Shown in pieces: positions 1-6,315 of a stretch of 8,040 nt of DNA. The translations under genes and the position numbers were made by a program. This stretch comes from DATDPY01 sp964395765. GTDB lineage: Bacteria > Bacteroidota > Bacteroidia > Cytophagales > Cyclobacteriaceae. Each line of letters begins with the position of its first letter. Position 1 is the first letter of the stretch. The stretch spans positions 1 through 8,040 of the forward strand of contig CAYNCU010000199.1 in the NCBI GenBank assembly GCA_964395765.1, written 5' to 3'. The notes below the pieces were generated by a model. The model was not told the DNA's origin and did not search any database. It saw nothing but the letters and a program-made list of their open reading frames with translations.

Positions 1-446
1 TGGAAAAATTGAACATTCCCTATGAAGGCATTCGTAAAGATGAATCCTGTAAGCCGTATCTGATCCGAAACGGATATCATATTTCACTCGCCCATTCTTT
101 TCCTTATGCCGGGGCCATCGTGAACAGGACAAGTCCGTGCGGAATAGATATAGAAAAACCTAAGCCGGCACTATACTTCATCGCTCCTAAATTTTTAAGT
201 GAAAAGGAAGACGAATATATCGTCAAAAAACCTGTAGACTTATGCCTGGCCTGGGCTGCCAAGGAAGTAATGTTTAAGCTGTATGGGAAGAAAGACCTGT
301 CTTTCAAAGATAACCTCCAGATCCAGCCGTATAAATGTACCGATAAAGGGCAGATTAACGTACGGATCCAACACCTCGATTATCAGCATCTGACTCCCCT
401 GCAATATGAGCAACTGGAAGATACGGTGATCTGTCACAGCATTTGA
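1..446 (+). CDS. 4'-phosphopantetheinyl transferase superfamily protein (5'-truncated by the window edge)
   Basis: Likely a 4'-phosphopantetheinyl transferase, which moves the phosphopantetheine arm of coenzyme A onto a serine of acyl or peptidyl carrier proteins in the cytoplasm. Three family motifs are visible in order: S-L-A-H-S with following F-P-Y-A, then G-I-D-I-E whose Asp and Glu normally bind Mg2+, then W-A-A-K-E-V-M-F-K, matching the family pattern W-x-x-K-E-x-x-x-K. The frame is open to the left edge (first full codon at base 3), so the gene starts outside the window. A TTG at base 9 is not needed as a start. About 147 residues are visible; family members are usually 200 or more, so roughly the first quarter is missing. 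It ends with TGA at 444-446 and converges on the next gene. Whether it is an AcpS-type housekeeping enzyme or an Sfp-type enzyme for secondary metabolism cannot be told; the layout looks more Sfp-like. Confidence 0.88.
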   Translation, partial: EKLNIPYEGIRKDESCKPYLIRNGYHISLAHSFPYAGAIVNRTSPCGIDIEKPKPALYFIAPKFLSEKEDEYIVKKPVDLCLAWAAKEVMFKLYGKKDLSFKDNLQIQPYKCTDKGQINVRIQHLDYQHLTPLQYEQLEDTVICHSI

Positions 447-465
447 TCTTACGAAGCCGGATGTA
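447..465. other. Small inverted repeat after the phosphopantetheinyl transferase stop
   Basis: TCTTAC (447-452) and GTAAGA (463-468) are reverse complements separated by 10 bases, directly after the TGA stop. The stem is short and has no T-run behind it, so it is at best a weak terminator or processing hairpin. Its right arm overlaps two tandem copies of AGAAGTC (466-472 and 473-479). Confidence 0.25.
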
Positions 466-479
466 AGAAGTCAGAAGTC
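466..479. repeat. Two tandem copies of AGAAGTC
   Basis: Two perfect, adjacent 7-bp copies, AGAAGTC AGAAGTC, lie in the gap between convergent genes. Two copies alone could be chance, but the period is the same as in the larger array 38 bp further on. Confidence 0.5.
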
Positions 480-516
480 GAACAGACGAGACCACTATGA
501 AAATGTGATTAAAAAA

Positions 517-579
517 GGAAATCGAAAATTCAAAATTGAAAATTGGAGATTGGAAATTGAAAATTGATAATTGAAAATT
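517..579. repeat. Heptamer tandem array, nine copies, consensus GAAAATT
   Basis: Nine consecutive 7-bp units with no break in phase: GGAAATC, GAAAATT, CAAAATT, GAAAATT, GGAGATT, GGAAATT, GAAAATT, GATAATT, GAAAATT. The consensus is GAAAATT; four units match it exactly and the others differ at one to three bases. It fills most of the gap between the phosphopantetheinyl transferase and the minus-strand transglutaminase-fold gene and ends 2 bp from the latter's stop codon. Similar short AT-rich periodic repeats occur between genes in many Bacteroidota and heptamer arrays are known in cyanobacteria. The sequence itself does not show a function. Confidence 0.85.
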
Positions 580-581
580 TC

Positions 582-1442
582 TTATATGAATGTGCCTGCA
601 TCATCATCACCTCGGGAAATTGAATTGAGCAGCGTTTTTATTTCTTCGACTTTCTGGTAATCCCCTATTTTTTCAAATGACACTACCAGGTTTCTGAAAA
701 CCCGTTTAATTATGTCCAGGTGGTTGCAGGGTTCAAAAAATATATCGATTGGGTTTATGTTCAGGTGAGAAACATAATTTTCAAGATCGGCACGGGAAAA
801 AATTATCCCCTTATTGAAAGCATTTATATAAAACTGGGTTTGTTCTTCTTTATAGGTAAGAATAAAAAGATTAGGAAGGTTCACCCCGAAAACCGGCATA
901 CCCAGTTTTTGCGCTACCTGCATATAAATGGCGCATAAGGATATCGGGTTCCCTTTTTTCGATTCGAATACGGTATTAAGCAATGAATTGGCGGGTGAAT
1001 GGAAGTTCTTGGTATTAGCGCTGAATTTATTTTTTGTAAATATGACCGAGTTTAACGCTTTCACCTGGTCATACGGATGCACATCCAGCCGCACTTCTTT
1101 CTTTGCCTCATTATACAGTTTATCGATCTCCTCCCTAAGCTTTGATATTTCGAGGTCGGGGTACTGGTAAGTGGCCACCAGCCACATACCTTCAAGCAGG
1201 TCGTCATACCCGCCGGCTTTCCAATCGCTTAATCTGATCCTGAGGTTATCAAATTGTAAAGTATGGATTAATTCTTCAATCTTTTTCTGTATAACGGGGT
1301 TAAAATTATTTTCCCACTCCGATTCCAGGAAAGGTATTACAGGATGCCCCAGCGAAATTATTTTTTCCTCCACCTGGTTAACGATGAACACGTCATCGTC
1401 ATCAAGCAGGGAAACGAGGGCTTTTATTTCTTTTTCGTTCAT
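582..1442 (-). CDS. SirB1-like transglutaminase-fold protein (Transglut_core2 type)
   Basis: A 286-residue protein resembling the SirB1/transglutaminase-like superfamily, whose members have a papain-like fold but usually no proven activity. The N-terminal ~60 residues are charged and helical. The recognisable core is around residues 140-215: N-F-H-S-P-A-N-S-L-L-N-T-V, then K-K-G-N-P-I-S-L-C (Cys170), then L-G-M-P-V-F-G-V-N-L-P-N-L-F. In family members I know, the last motif usually reads P-G-H-F or P-Q-H-F; here Leu192 stands where the His is expected, so classical catalysis is doubtful. The start ATG (1440-1442) has AAAGG a few bases upstream on the minus strand. It lies 78 bp behind the MlaD-like gene in the same direction and is probably the last gene of that run, though the gap could hold its own promoter. 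The physiological role is unknown; bacterial SirB1 is named only from an old regulatory phenotype. Confidence 0.75.
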   Translation of the reverse strand: MNEKEIKALVSLLDDDDVFIVNQVEEKIISLGHPVIPFLESEWENNFNPVIQKKIEELIHTLQFDNLRIRLSDWKAGGYDDLLEGMWLVATYQYPDLEISKLREEIDKLYNEAKKEVRLDVHPYDQVKALNSVIFTKNKFSANTKNFHSPANSLLNTVFESKKGNPISLCAIYMQVAQKLGMPVFGVNLPNLFILTYKEEQTQFYINAFNKGIIFSRADLENYVSHLNINPIDIFFEPCNHLDIIKRVFRNLVVSFEKIGDYQKVEEIKTLLNSISRGDDDAGTFI

Positions 1443-1520
1443 GTATACCTTTACAATTTTCAGCTTGCTGGGCTAAAATAGCAAAATACCTAAAGAAAAA
1501 ACAGGATGGTAAAATGATTG

Positions 1521-2453
1521 TTACTTATCTTTTTTACCGAAAACGGAGAAATGAACATAACGCTTGGGATGGGCACGAAGATCGATCAATAGTTTGTCCA
1601 GGTCGGCGGCGGAATTATTTAAATGAACGTACAATGAATCGTCCTTAAACAATTTCCCTGCGGTTCCCCGGCCCTCATTAAGATCCCGGAGAGCTGTATT
1701 TAATTGTTCTACGGCATCATGAATTTTGGCAATTGTTTCTGCCAGGTCAGCAGATTGAAGGGAATCCATCACCGCATCTGTTTTGGATAATATGGGCTTC
1801 AGCTGAGCTGAAGATTCTTTCAGATTTCGGGTGATGGCTTCGATATTATCCAATGAACTTTTCAGGCTTTCCCGGTTTTCGGAAAGGGTTTCCCTCGTAA
1901 CATTAACTGTTTTGTTAATGTCTTCCACCGTAGTACGAATATGTATTTCCGTTAACCGGAAACTGTCCAGCAGGGAACTCACTTTCCGGATTAGCGTTCC
2001 AACATCTTCGGTTACCGGCAACGTTTTCTGGGTAATTGACTCAAGCATGCCCATGGCTAAGGCTGATTTGAGCGTATCGCCGTTATGATGAGGCTTTTCA
2101 ATTTTTTCCGGAAGCCGGAGCTCAATCGCCTTGCCTCCCAGTAAGCTCTGACTCCTTAAATAAGCCACGGTTGAATCCCCCAGGACCAGATCGCCCTTAA
2201 TATCCATTTCAACAATCATCTTACCTGTTTTCTGCTGAAAGAAAATATTGCTTACCCTTCCGACGGCCAGGCCTTTTACCAGTACGGAGTTGGAAACCCC
2301 AAGTCCGTCGATATTATCGTATACGGCGTAATAATTTTTTGTATTCTTGAAAAAGTCTTCGCCTTTAAGATAATTAAATCCAAGGTACAGAATAGTCAAA
2401 GCGATTACGCCGAATAAGCCTATCTTAAATTCTTTAGAAAATTTGAACGCCAT
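1521..2453 (-). CDS. MlaD/MCE family protein (phospholipid transport substrate-binding type)
   Basis: A 310-residue membrane-anchored protein with one MCE domain. Residues ~11-28 form a single hydrophobic helix after a short basic N-terminus (MAFKFSKEFK), which would anchor it in the inner membrane. The MCE domain spans about 40-115, with the typical run D-G-L-x-V-x-N-x-V-x-V-K-G-L-A-V-G-R-V and later S-x-x-L-L-G-G-K-A-I-E-L. Residues ~140-290 are polar, helical and rich in heptad-like Leu/Ile, as in MCE proteins whose C-terminal helices form a needle or tube. Family members carry phospholipids between inner and outer membrane, normally with an ABC permease/ATPase (MlaE/MlaF) that is not encoded here. 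The ATG lies 5 bp after the amidase stop with no clear Shine-Dalgarno, suggesting translational coupling. The family call is firm; the direction of lipid transport is not known. Confidence 0.88.
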   Translation of the reverse strand: MAFKFSKEFKIGLFGVIALTILYLGFNYLKGEDFFKNTKNYYAVYDNIDGLGVSNSVLVKGLAVGRVSNIFFQQKTGKMIVEMDIKGDLVLGDSTVAYLRSQSLLGGKAIELRLPEKIEKPHHNGDTLKSALAMGMLESITQKTLPVTEDVGTLIRKVSSLLDSFRLTEIHIRTTVEDINKTVNVTRETLSENRESLKSSLDNIEAITRNLKESSAQLKPILSKTDAVMDSLQSADLAETIAKIHDAVEQLNTALRDLNEGRGTAGKLFKDDSLYVHLNNSAADLDKLLIDLRAHPKRYVHFSVFGKKDK

Positions 2454-2458
2454 TTGAT

Positions 2459-3370
2459 TTATTGTTCAGATTCAAGTTCCTCTTTATAATCCCGGAAGGC
2501 CCTGAAAATTGCCGATGCAAGGTAAACCTGTCCAAGATCATCATTCAAAAAGCGTTCTTCTTTGGGGTTGCTTAAAAAACCTACTTCGATCAGTGCGCTG
2601 GGCATCGCCGTTCTCCATAAGACCCAAAAATTATCCTGTTTTACACCATGGCTCGTTCTTCCGACCCTTGAGGCAAACTGGTGCTCGACCTTGCTGGCAA
2701 AATCTATACTGTTCTCAATATATGCATTCTGATAATTCGCAAATAAGATATAGGATTCGTTGGAATTCGGGTCGAATCCCGCATACCGTTCCTTGTAATT
2801 ATCTTCCATTAAGATAACCGAGTTTTCACGCTTGGCGATTTCCAGGTTCCCTTCCGACTTGCTTAATCCCATTACAAAGGTCATGGTTCCGTGAATTTTG
2901 TCTTCATTGTGAGCCACCGCATTGCAGTGAATGGAAATAAAAAGGTCAGCATTATTTTTATTTGCGATATTGGCACGATTTTCGAGTTCGACAAACTTAT
3001 CTGTTTTACGAGTGTAAATTACCTGTACGTCTTTAAGGTTTTCATTTATAATGCGACCGAGGTCAAGTGCGATTTTAAGAGCTACATCCTTTTCATCACT
3101 GAAAGAGCCCTGCGTACCCGGATCCTTTCCCCCGTGTCCGGGGTCGATAACTATTTTGTTGATCTTATATATCTTTATCCCTGTTGGCTTGAAGGAGACA
3201 AACAGTAGAACCAATACCAATAAAGGAATTACGACTATATTTCGGACGTTACTAATAATTTTCAAAGTTATTGAAATAACTTTACACAAAATTGTGATTT
3301 TTTCAATAAAACTGAAAGCGTGCTTGAGAAAATTCAAAAATGTTGTACTTATTTTCTCTTTAATGATCAT
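2459..3370 (-). CDS. N-acetylmuramoyl-L-alanine amidase (Amidase_3)
   Basis: A zinc-dependent peptidoglycan amidase that cuts the bond between N-acetylmuramic acid and L-alanine of the stem peptide. From the ATG at 3370 it has 303 residues. A hydrophobic segment at about 44-60 acts as signal or anchor, and the Amidase_3 domain covers about 70-295. The zinc and catalytic residues are in place: His79 in D-P-G-H-G-G, Glu93 in S-D-E-K-D-V, His148 in S-I-H-C-N and Glu262 in I-E-V-G-F-L-S-N. The ~43 residues before the membrane segment are unusual and run antisense to the start of LptD. An in-frame TTG at 3289 (Leu28) would shorten them and leave a 34-bp gap to LptD, but it has no better ribosome site. 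It is first of a minus-strand run; the MlaD-like gene follows 5 bp behind. A role in cell separation or wall turnover is inferred from the family. Confidence 0.92.
   Translation of the reverse strand: MIIKEKISTTFLNFLKHAFSFIEKITILCKVISITLKIISNVRNIVVIPLLVLVLLFVSFKPTGIKIYKINKIVIDPGHGGKDPGTQGSFSDEKDVALKIALDLGRIINENLKDVQVIYTRKTDKFVELENRANIANKNNADLFISIHCNAVAHNEDKIHGTMTFVMGLSKSEGNLEIAKRENSVILMEDNYKERYAGFDPNSNESYILFANYQNAYIENSIDFASKVEHQFASRVGRTSHGVKQDNFWVLWRTAMPSALIEVGFLSNPKEERFLNDDLGQVYLASAIFRAFRDYKEELESEQ
3277..3284 (+). promoter_or_regulatory. Possible -7 element for lptD (TAACTTTA)
   Basis: TAACTTTA matches the Bacteroidota -7 consensus TAnnTTTG except for the last base, and lies 40 bp before the proposed TTG start of lptD. 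I see no convincing TTTG element about 20 bp upstream. The region lies within the 5' part of the amidase gene, so any lptD promoter must sit in coding DNA of the opposite strand. Confidence 0.2.
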
Positions 3371-6041
3371 TTTCAGTCCGTCGTTTGGGCAGGTGAGAGG
3401 GGAAAAAGCGGACAGTCTTCAATATAAACAAGATTCACTCCTTCCTTCTATCCAACCCGGGTTATCTTCAGATACAATTGCGTTACCCCTCGACACGGTG
3501 GCAAATGTATCCGATACAACCAGGCGAAAAGCTAAAAATGACATTGAATCCGTAATAAAATATAACGCCACTGACTCGTTAACACTCAACCTTAACGATC
3601 ATCTCATCGGTATGTATGGAAAAGGAAAAGTTGATTATGGCGAAATTGAGCTTACCGCCGATAATATTCACGTGAATTATACCACGGATGAGATCACAGC
3701 CAATGGAAAATATGATTCCGTAGGAAATGAAATTGATAAACCCGTTTTCAAGCAGGGAGATGAGCAGTATGAAACCAAGGACATGCGGTATAATTATAAG
3801 ACCAAGAAGGCTATCATTCACGGAGTGGTGACACAGCAGGGTGAAGGGATCATGCATGGCGACCTGGTTAAACGGGATGAATTCGGCGACCTTTATGTCG
3901 ATAATGCAAAGTATACCACATGCGACCGGCCGGATCCCGATTTCTACATTCAGGCTACGCATATAAAAGTGATTCCCCATAACCGCATCATTACCGGACC
4001 TTTTTACCTGCGCGTTCATGATATCCCGATCCCGATCGGTTGGGGCTTCGGCCTATTCCCTCAACCGAGAAAAAAAGCTTCCGGCATAATCATACCTACC
4101 TACGGCGAGGAGCAAAGACGGGGATTCTACCTGCGTGGCGGAGGATATTATTTTGCTTTTAACGATTACATCGACCTGCGCGCAACCGGCGACCTTTACA
4201 GTAAGGGCAGCTGGGGAATTAACCTGGCTTCCTCCTATATCAAAAGATATGCCTTTGCCGGGCAGTTCAGTTTTAAATATGATAAGCAAAAGATAGAATC
4301 CGAAGGTCAATCTACCCTGTCCAAGGATTTCTGGATTACATGGTCCCACACTCCCAAATCCAAAGGACCTACACAGTTATCCGGAAATATAAATGTCGGC
4401 TCCTCAACCTATAATGCGAACAATCTGAATTATTATGATATAACAAAAAACCTGAACCAGGAATTCAGCTCCAATGTTTCCTATTCCACGAGTTTTACCG
4501 GCACACCTTTTAACCTCGGCATGAATGCAAGGATCCAGCAGAATACTCAAACCGGTGTTTATAACATTCAGCTGCCCGATCTTTCGCTGAGCGCGAACCG
4601 GATCTACCCTTTCAAAGGAAAATCGGCTACTTCAACCACTATCTGGCAGAAAATCAATTTCAACTGGTCGATGACAGGGACCAACAATATTTCCAATAAT
4701 AAAGTTTCAACAGGTAATACTTCCTTTCAAGTTGAAAATATAAATCCATTGGCCGACAGTATTGTCCCGTTTAACTGGGCTTCCAGGGAAATACTTTATG
4801 ACCGGATGCAAAACGGCATAAAACATACCATACCGCTTTCCACGTCCACTAAATTTCTAAAGTATTTTACACTCAGTCCCAGTGTGAATTACAATGAAAT
4901 CTGGTATTTCAAAAGGCTGAATTATGCATGGGACCCGGATTCGAACAAGGTTAGAATTGATACGCTCAGAAAATTTTCAAGGGTATACAATTATAATGCC
5001 GGTGCCGGCATCACCACAAAACTCTATGGGACATTAAATTTCAGCAAAGGAAACATTCTCGCCATCAGACATCAGATGTCTCCTTCTATCGGTGTGTCCT
5101 TTGCTCCGGATTTCGGTTCGGATAAGTATAATTATTATCAAACTGTACAGGTTGATTCAACGGGGAAGAAAATGAAATTATCAAGGTATAACGGCTTTGT
5201 TTACGGAACTCCCACCAGCGGCCCTTCAGCCTCCCTTACCTTTTCGCTGCAGAATAACCTGGAAATGAAAGTAAAAACAAAAAAGGATACCTCCGACAAG
5301 GCAACGAAAATTCCGATATTGGATAACTTCGGAGTTTCCACGGGTTATAATTTCCTGGCCGATTCATTCAATCTTTCTCCCTTCAACTTTACGGCACGGA
5401 CCAGCCTTTTCAATAAGGCAATTGATTTAAATCTTTCCTGGGTGGTAGACCCCTATCTGTATATTCTTGATTCATCTTATACGGATGCTTCCGGCACGCG
5501 AAAATATATTCAGACACAAGTAAACGAATTTACCTGGAACCATGGGAAGGGTCTCGGGCAGGTGTCCCGATTTTCATTTTCAACAGGGTATTCCTTTAAT
5601 CCGCAGGCAAGGAAGAAAAAAGAAGAAACTGTAAATAAAAAAAACCTGAATCCGGATGAACAGGCTGAACTCGAAAATATACAAGCCAACCCCCAGGATT
5701 ACGTTGATTTCAATATCCCCTGGGATATCCGGCTGAATTATAATTTCAACTATTTAAAAGCGGGATTTAACCCGGCGAAAATAACACAAACGCTGCAGGC
5801 GAATGGCTCTATTTCCGTTACAAAAAAATGGAAGGTTACCTATAGTACGGGGTATGATTTCAAACAAAAGCAATTCGTCAACACAAACTTTAATATTACA
5901 CGTGATCTGCATTGCTGGACGATGGCCCTGACCTGGGTGCCTTTCGGGCGTTTCCAGTCTTACAATATTACCATCAATGCCAAATCCGCACTCCTGCAGG
6001 ATCTCAAACTTTCAAGACGAAGAAGCTGGCAGGATCGATAA
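3324..6041 (+). CDS. lptD: LptD, LPS-assembly outer membrane protein (Bacteroidota form)
   Basis: Outer-membrane beta-barrel protein that inserts lipopolysaccharide into the outer leaflet. I choose the TTG at 3324, giving 905 residues, because it yields a textbook signal peptide (M-R-K-F-K-N, then a hydrophobic run ending S-P-S-F-G-Q at residue 23). The nearest upstream ATG, at 3051, adds 91 residues that are only the antisense of the amidase gene; the downstream ATG at 3363 would cut the signal peptide in half. A weak GAAAG lies about 7 bases before the TTG. Residues ~95-240 form the OstA/LptA-like periplasmic domain (E-I-E-L-T-A-D-N-I-H-V-N-Y, later G-E-G-I-M-H-G). From ~240 onward come alternating aromatic/polar strands of a barrel, including G-W-G-F-G-L-F-P. 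Only Cys200 and Cys864 flank the barrel. It diverges from the amidase; two hairpins follow. Its name rests on family resemblance, not on the E. coli disulfide pattern. Confidence 0.9.
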   Translation: MRKFKNVVLIFSLMIIFSPSFGQVRGEKADSLQYKQDSLLPSIQPGLSSDTIALPLDTVANVSDTTRRKAKNDIESVIKYNATDSLTLNLNDHLIGMYGKGKVDYGEIELTADNIHVNYTTDEITANGKYDSVGNEIDKPVFKQGDEQYETKDMRYNYKTKKAIIHGVVTQQGEGIMHGDLVKRDEFGDLYVDNAKYTTCDRPDPDFYIQATHIKVIPHNRIITGPFYLRVHDIPIPIGWGFGLFPQPRKKASGIIIPTYGEEQRRGFYLRGGGYYFAFNDYIDLRATGDLYSKGSWGINLASSYIKRYAFAGQFSFKYDKQKIESEGQSTLSKDFWITWSHTPKSKGPTQLSGNINVGSSTYNANNLNYYDITKNLNQEFSSNVSYSTSFTGTPFNLGMNARIQQNTQTGVYNIQLPDLSLSANRIYPFKGKSATSTTIWQKINFNWSMTGTNNISNNKVSTGNTSFQVENINPLADSIVPFNWASREILYDRMQNGIKHTIPLSTSTKFLKYFTLSPSVNYNEIWYFKRLNYAWDPDSNKVRIDTLRKFSRVYNYNAGAGITTKLYGTLNFSKGNILAIRHQMSPSIGVSFAPDFGSDKYNYYQTVQVDSTGKKMKLSRYNGFVYGTPTSGPSASLTFSLQNNLEMKVKTKKDTSDKATKIPILDNFGVSTGYNFLADSFNLSPFNFTARTSLFNKAIDLNLSWVVDPYLYILDSSYTDASGTRKYIQTQVNEFTWNHGKGLGQVSRFSFSTGYSFNPQARKKKEETVNKKNLNPDEQAELENIQANPQDYVDFNIPWDIRLNYNFNYLKAGFNPAKITQTLQANGSISVTKKWKVTYSTGYDFKQKQFVNTNFNITRDLHCWTMALTWVPFGRFQSYNITINAKSALLQDLKLSRRRSWQDR

Positions 6042-6073
6042 TTACCGGGGTACCCGGAATGAAACACGTTATT

Positions 6074-6090
6074 AATTAACATAGTTAATT
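6074..6090 (+). other. Short perfect hairpin after lptD
   Basis: AATTAAC (6074-6080), loop ATA, GTTAATT (6084-6090): a perfect 7-bp inverted repeat 32 bp after the lptD stop and 1 bp before the larger terminator hairpin. It is all but GC-free, so weak as RNA; it may help the following terminator or be a binding site. Confidence 0.4.
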
Positions 6091-6091
6091 C

Positions 6092-6123
6092 AAAATCATG
6101 ATATAAGAACAATCATGATTTTT
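6092..6123 (+). terminator. Probable rho-independent terminator of lptD
   Basis: AAAATCATGAT (6092-6102) and ATCATGATTTT (6112-6122) are perfect reverse complements, forming an 11-bp stem with a 9-base loop (6103-6111) about 50 bp after the lptD stop. The descending arm ends in T5 (6119-6123). The stem has few GC pairs, as is common in AT-rich Bacteroidota DNA. Because the A-run on the left mirrors the T-run on the right, it could act in both directions. Confidence 0.65.
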
Positions 6124-6189
6124 ACAGGAATTTTTCATTTTTTTGCGGATCAATTATTTTTTAATATATTGTAAATGGAAAAATAGTTT

Positions 6190-6203
6190 TTGATTTATAT
6201 CAA
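6190..6203. promoter_or_regulatory. FNR/CRP-family-like palindrome TTGAT-TTAT-ATCAA
   Basis: TTGAT (6190-6194), TTAT, ATCAA (6199-6203) is an exact match to the E. coli FNR half-sites TTGAT-N4-ATCAA; with flanking bases the palindrome is TTTGAT-N4-ATCAAA. It lies 112 bp before the ATG of the collagen-like locus in a gene-free stretch, where an activator site would be expected. Bacteroidota do have Crp/Fnr-family regulators, but none is encoded here, so binding is inference. Confidence 0.4.
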
Positions 6204-6234
6204 AGGAATACCTGTAGACTTAAGGCGGGACATA

Positions 6235-6263
6235 TTGTCAACCTTACTATAACCAACTGTAAT
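6235..6263 (+). promoter_or_regulatory. Possible promoter of the collagen-like locus
   Basis: TTGTCA (6235-6240) and TGTAAT (6258-6263), 17 bp apart, each match five of six bases of the general -35/-10 consensus, about 50 bp before the ATG at 6316. The downstream element overlaps TAATTTAT, a poor match to the Bacteroidota -7 motif TAnnTTTG. If transcription starts near 6270, the FNR-like palindrome is centred about 73 bp upstream, close to an upstream-activator spacing. Speculative, since Bacteroidota sigma factors use different consensus sequences. Confidence 0.22.
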
Positions 6264-6315
6264 TTATTATACTATATATCTTATTTAACGTAAGATTTAC
6301 CTAATCTGCAAGACC

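Noticed and set aside
517..579. CRISPR-like array
   Set aside because: The period is 7 bp with no spacers, so it is a simple tandem repeat.
3051..3323. N-terminal extension of lptD from ATG 3051
   Set aside because: It is the antisense of the amidase domain, has no signal-peptide character, and would put the real signal sequence 91 residues inside the protein.
3579..4349. Minus-strand open frames within lptD
   Set aside because: They are antisense to strong LptD coding sequence and show no family motif.
6044..6056. CCGGGGTACCCGG just after the lptD stop as a terminator
   Set aside because: The palindrome has an extra G and almost no loop, and no T-run follows; the 6092-6123 hairpin is a much better candidate.
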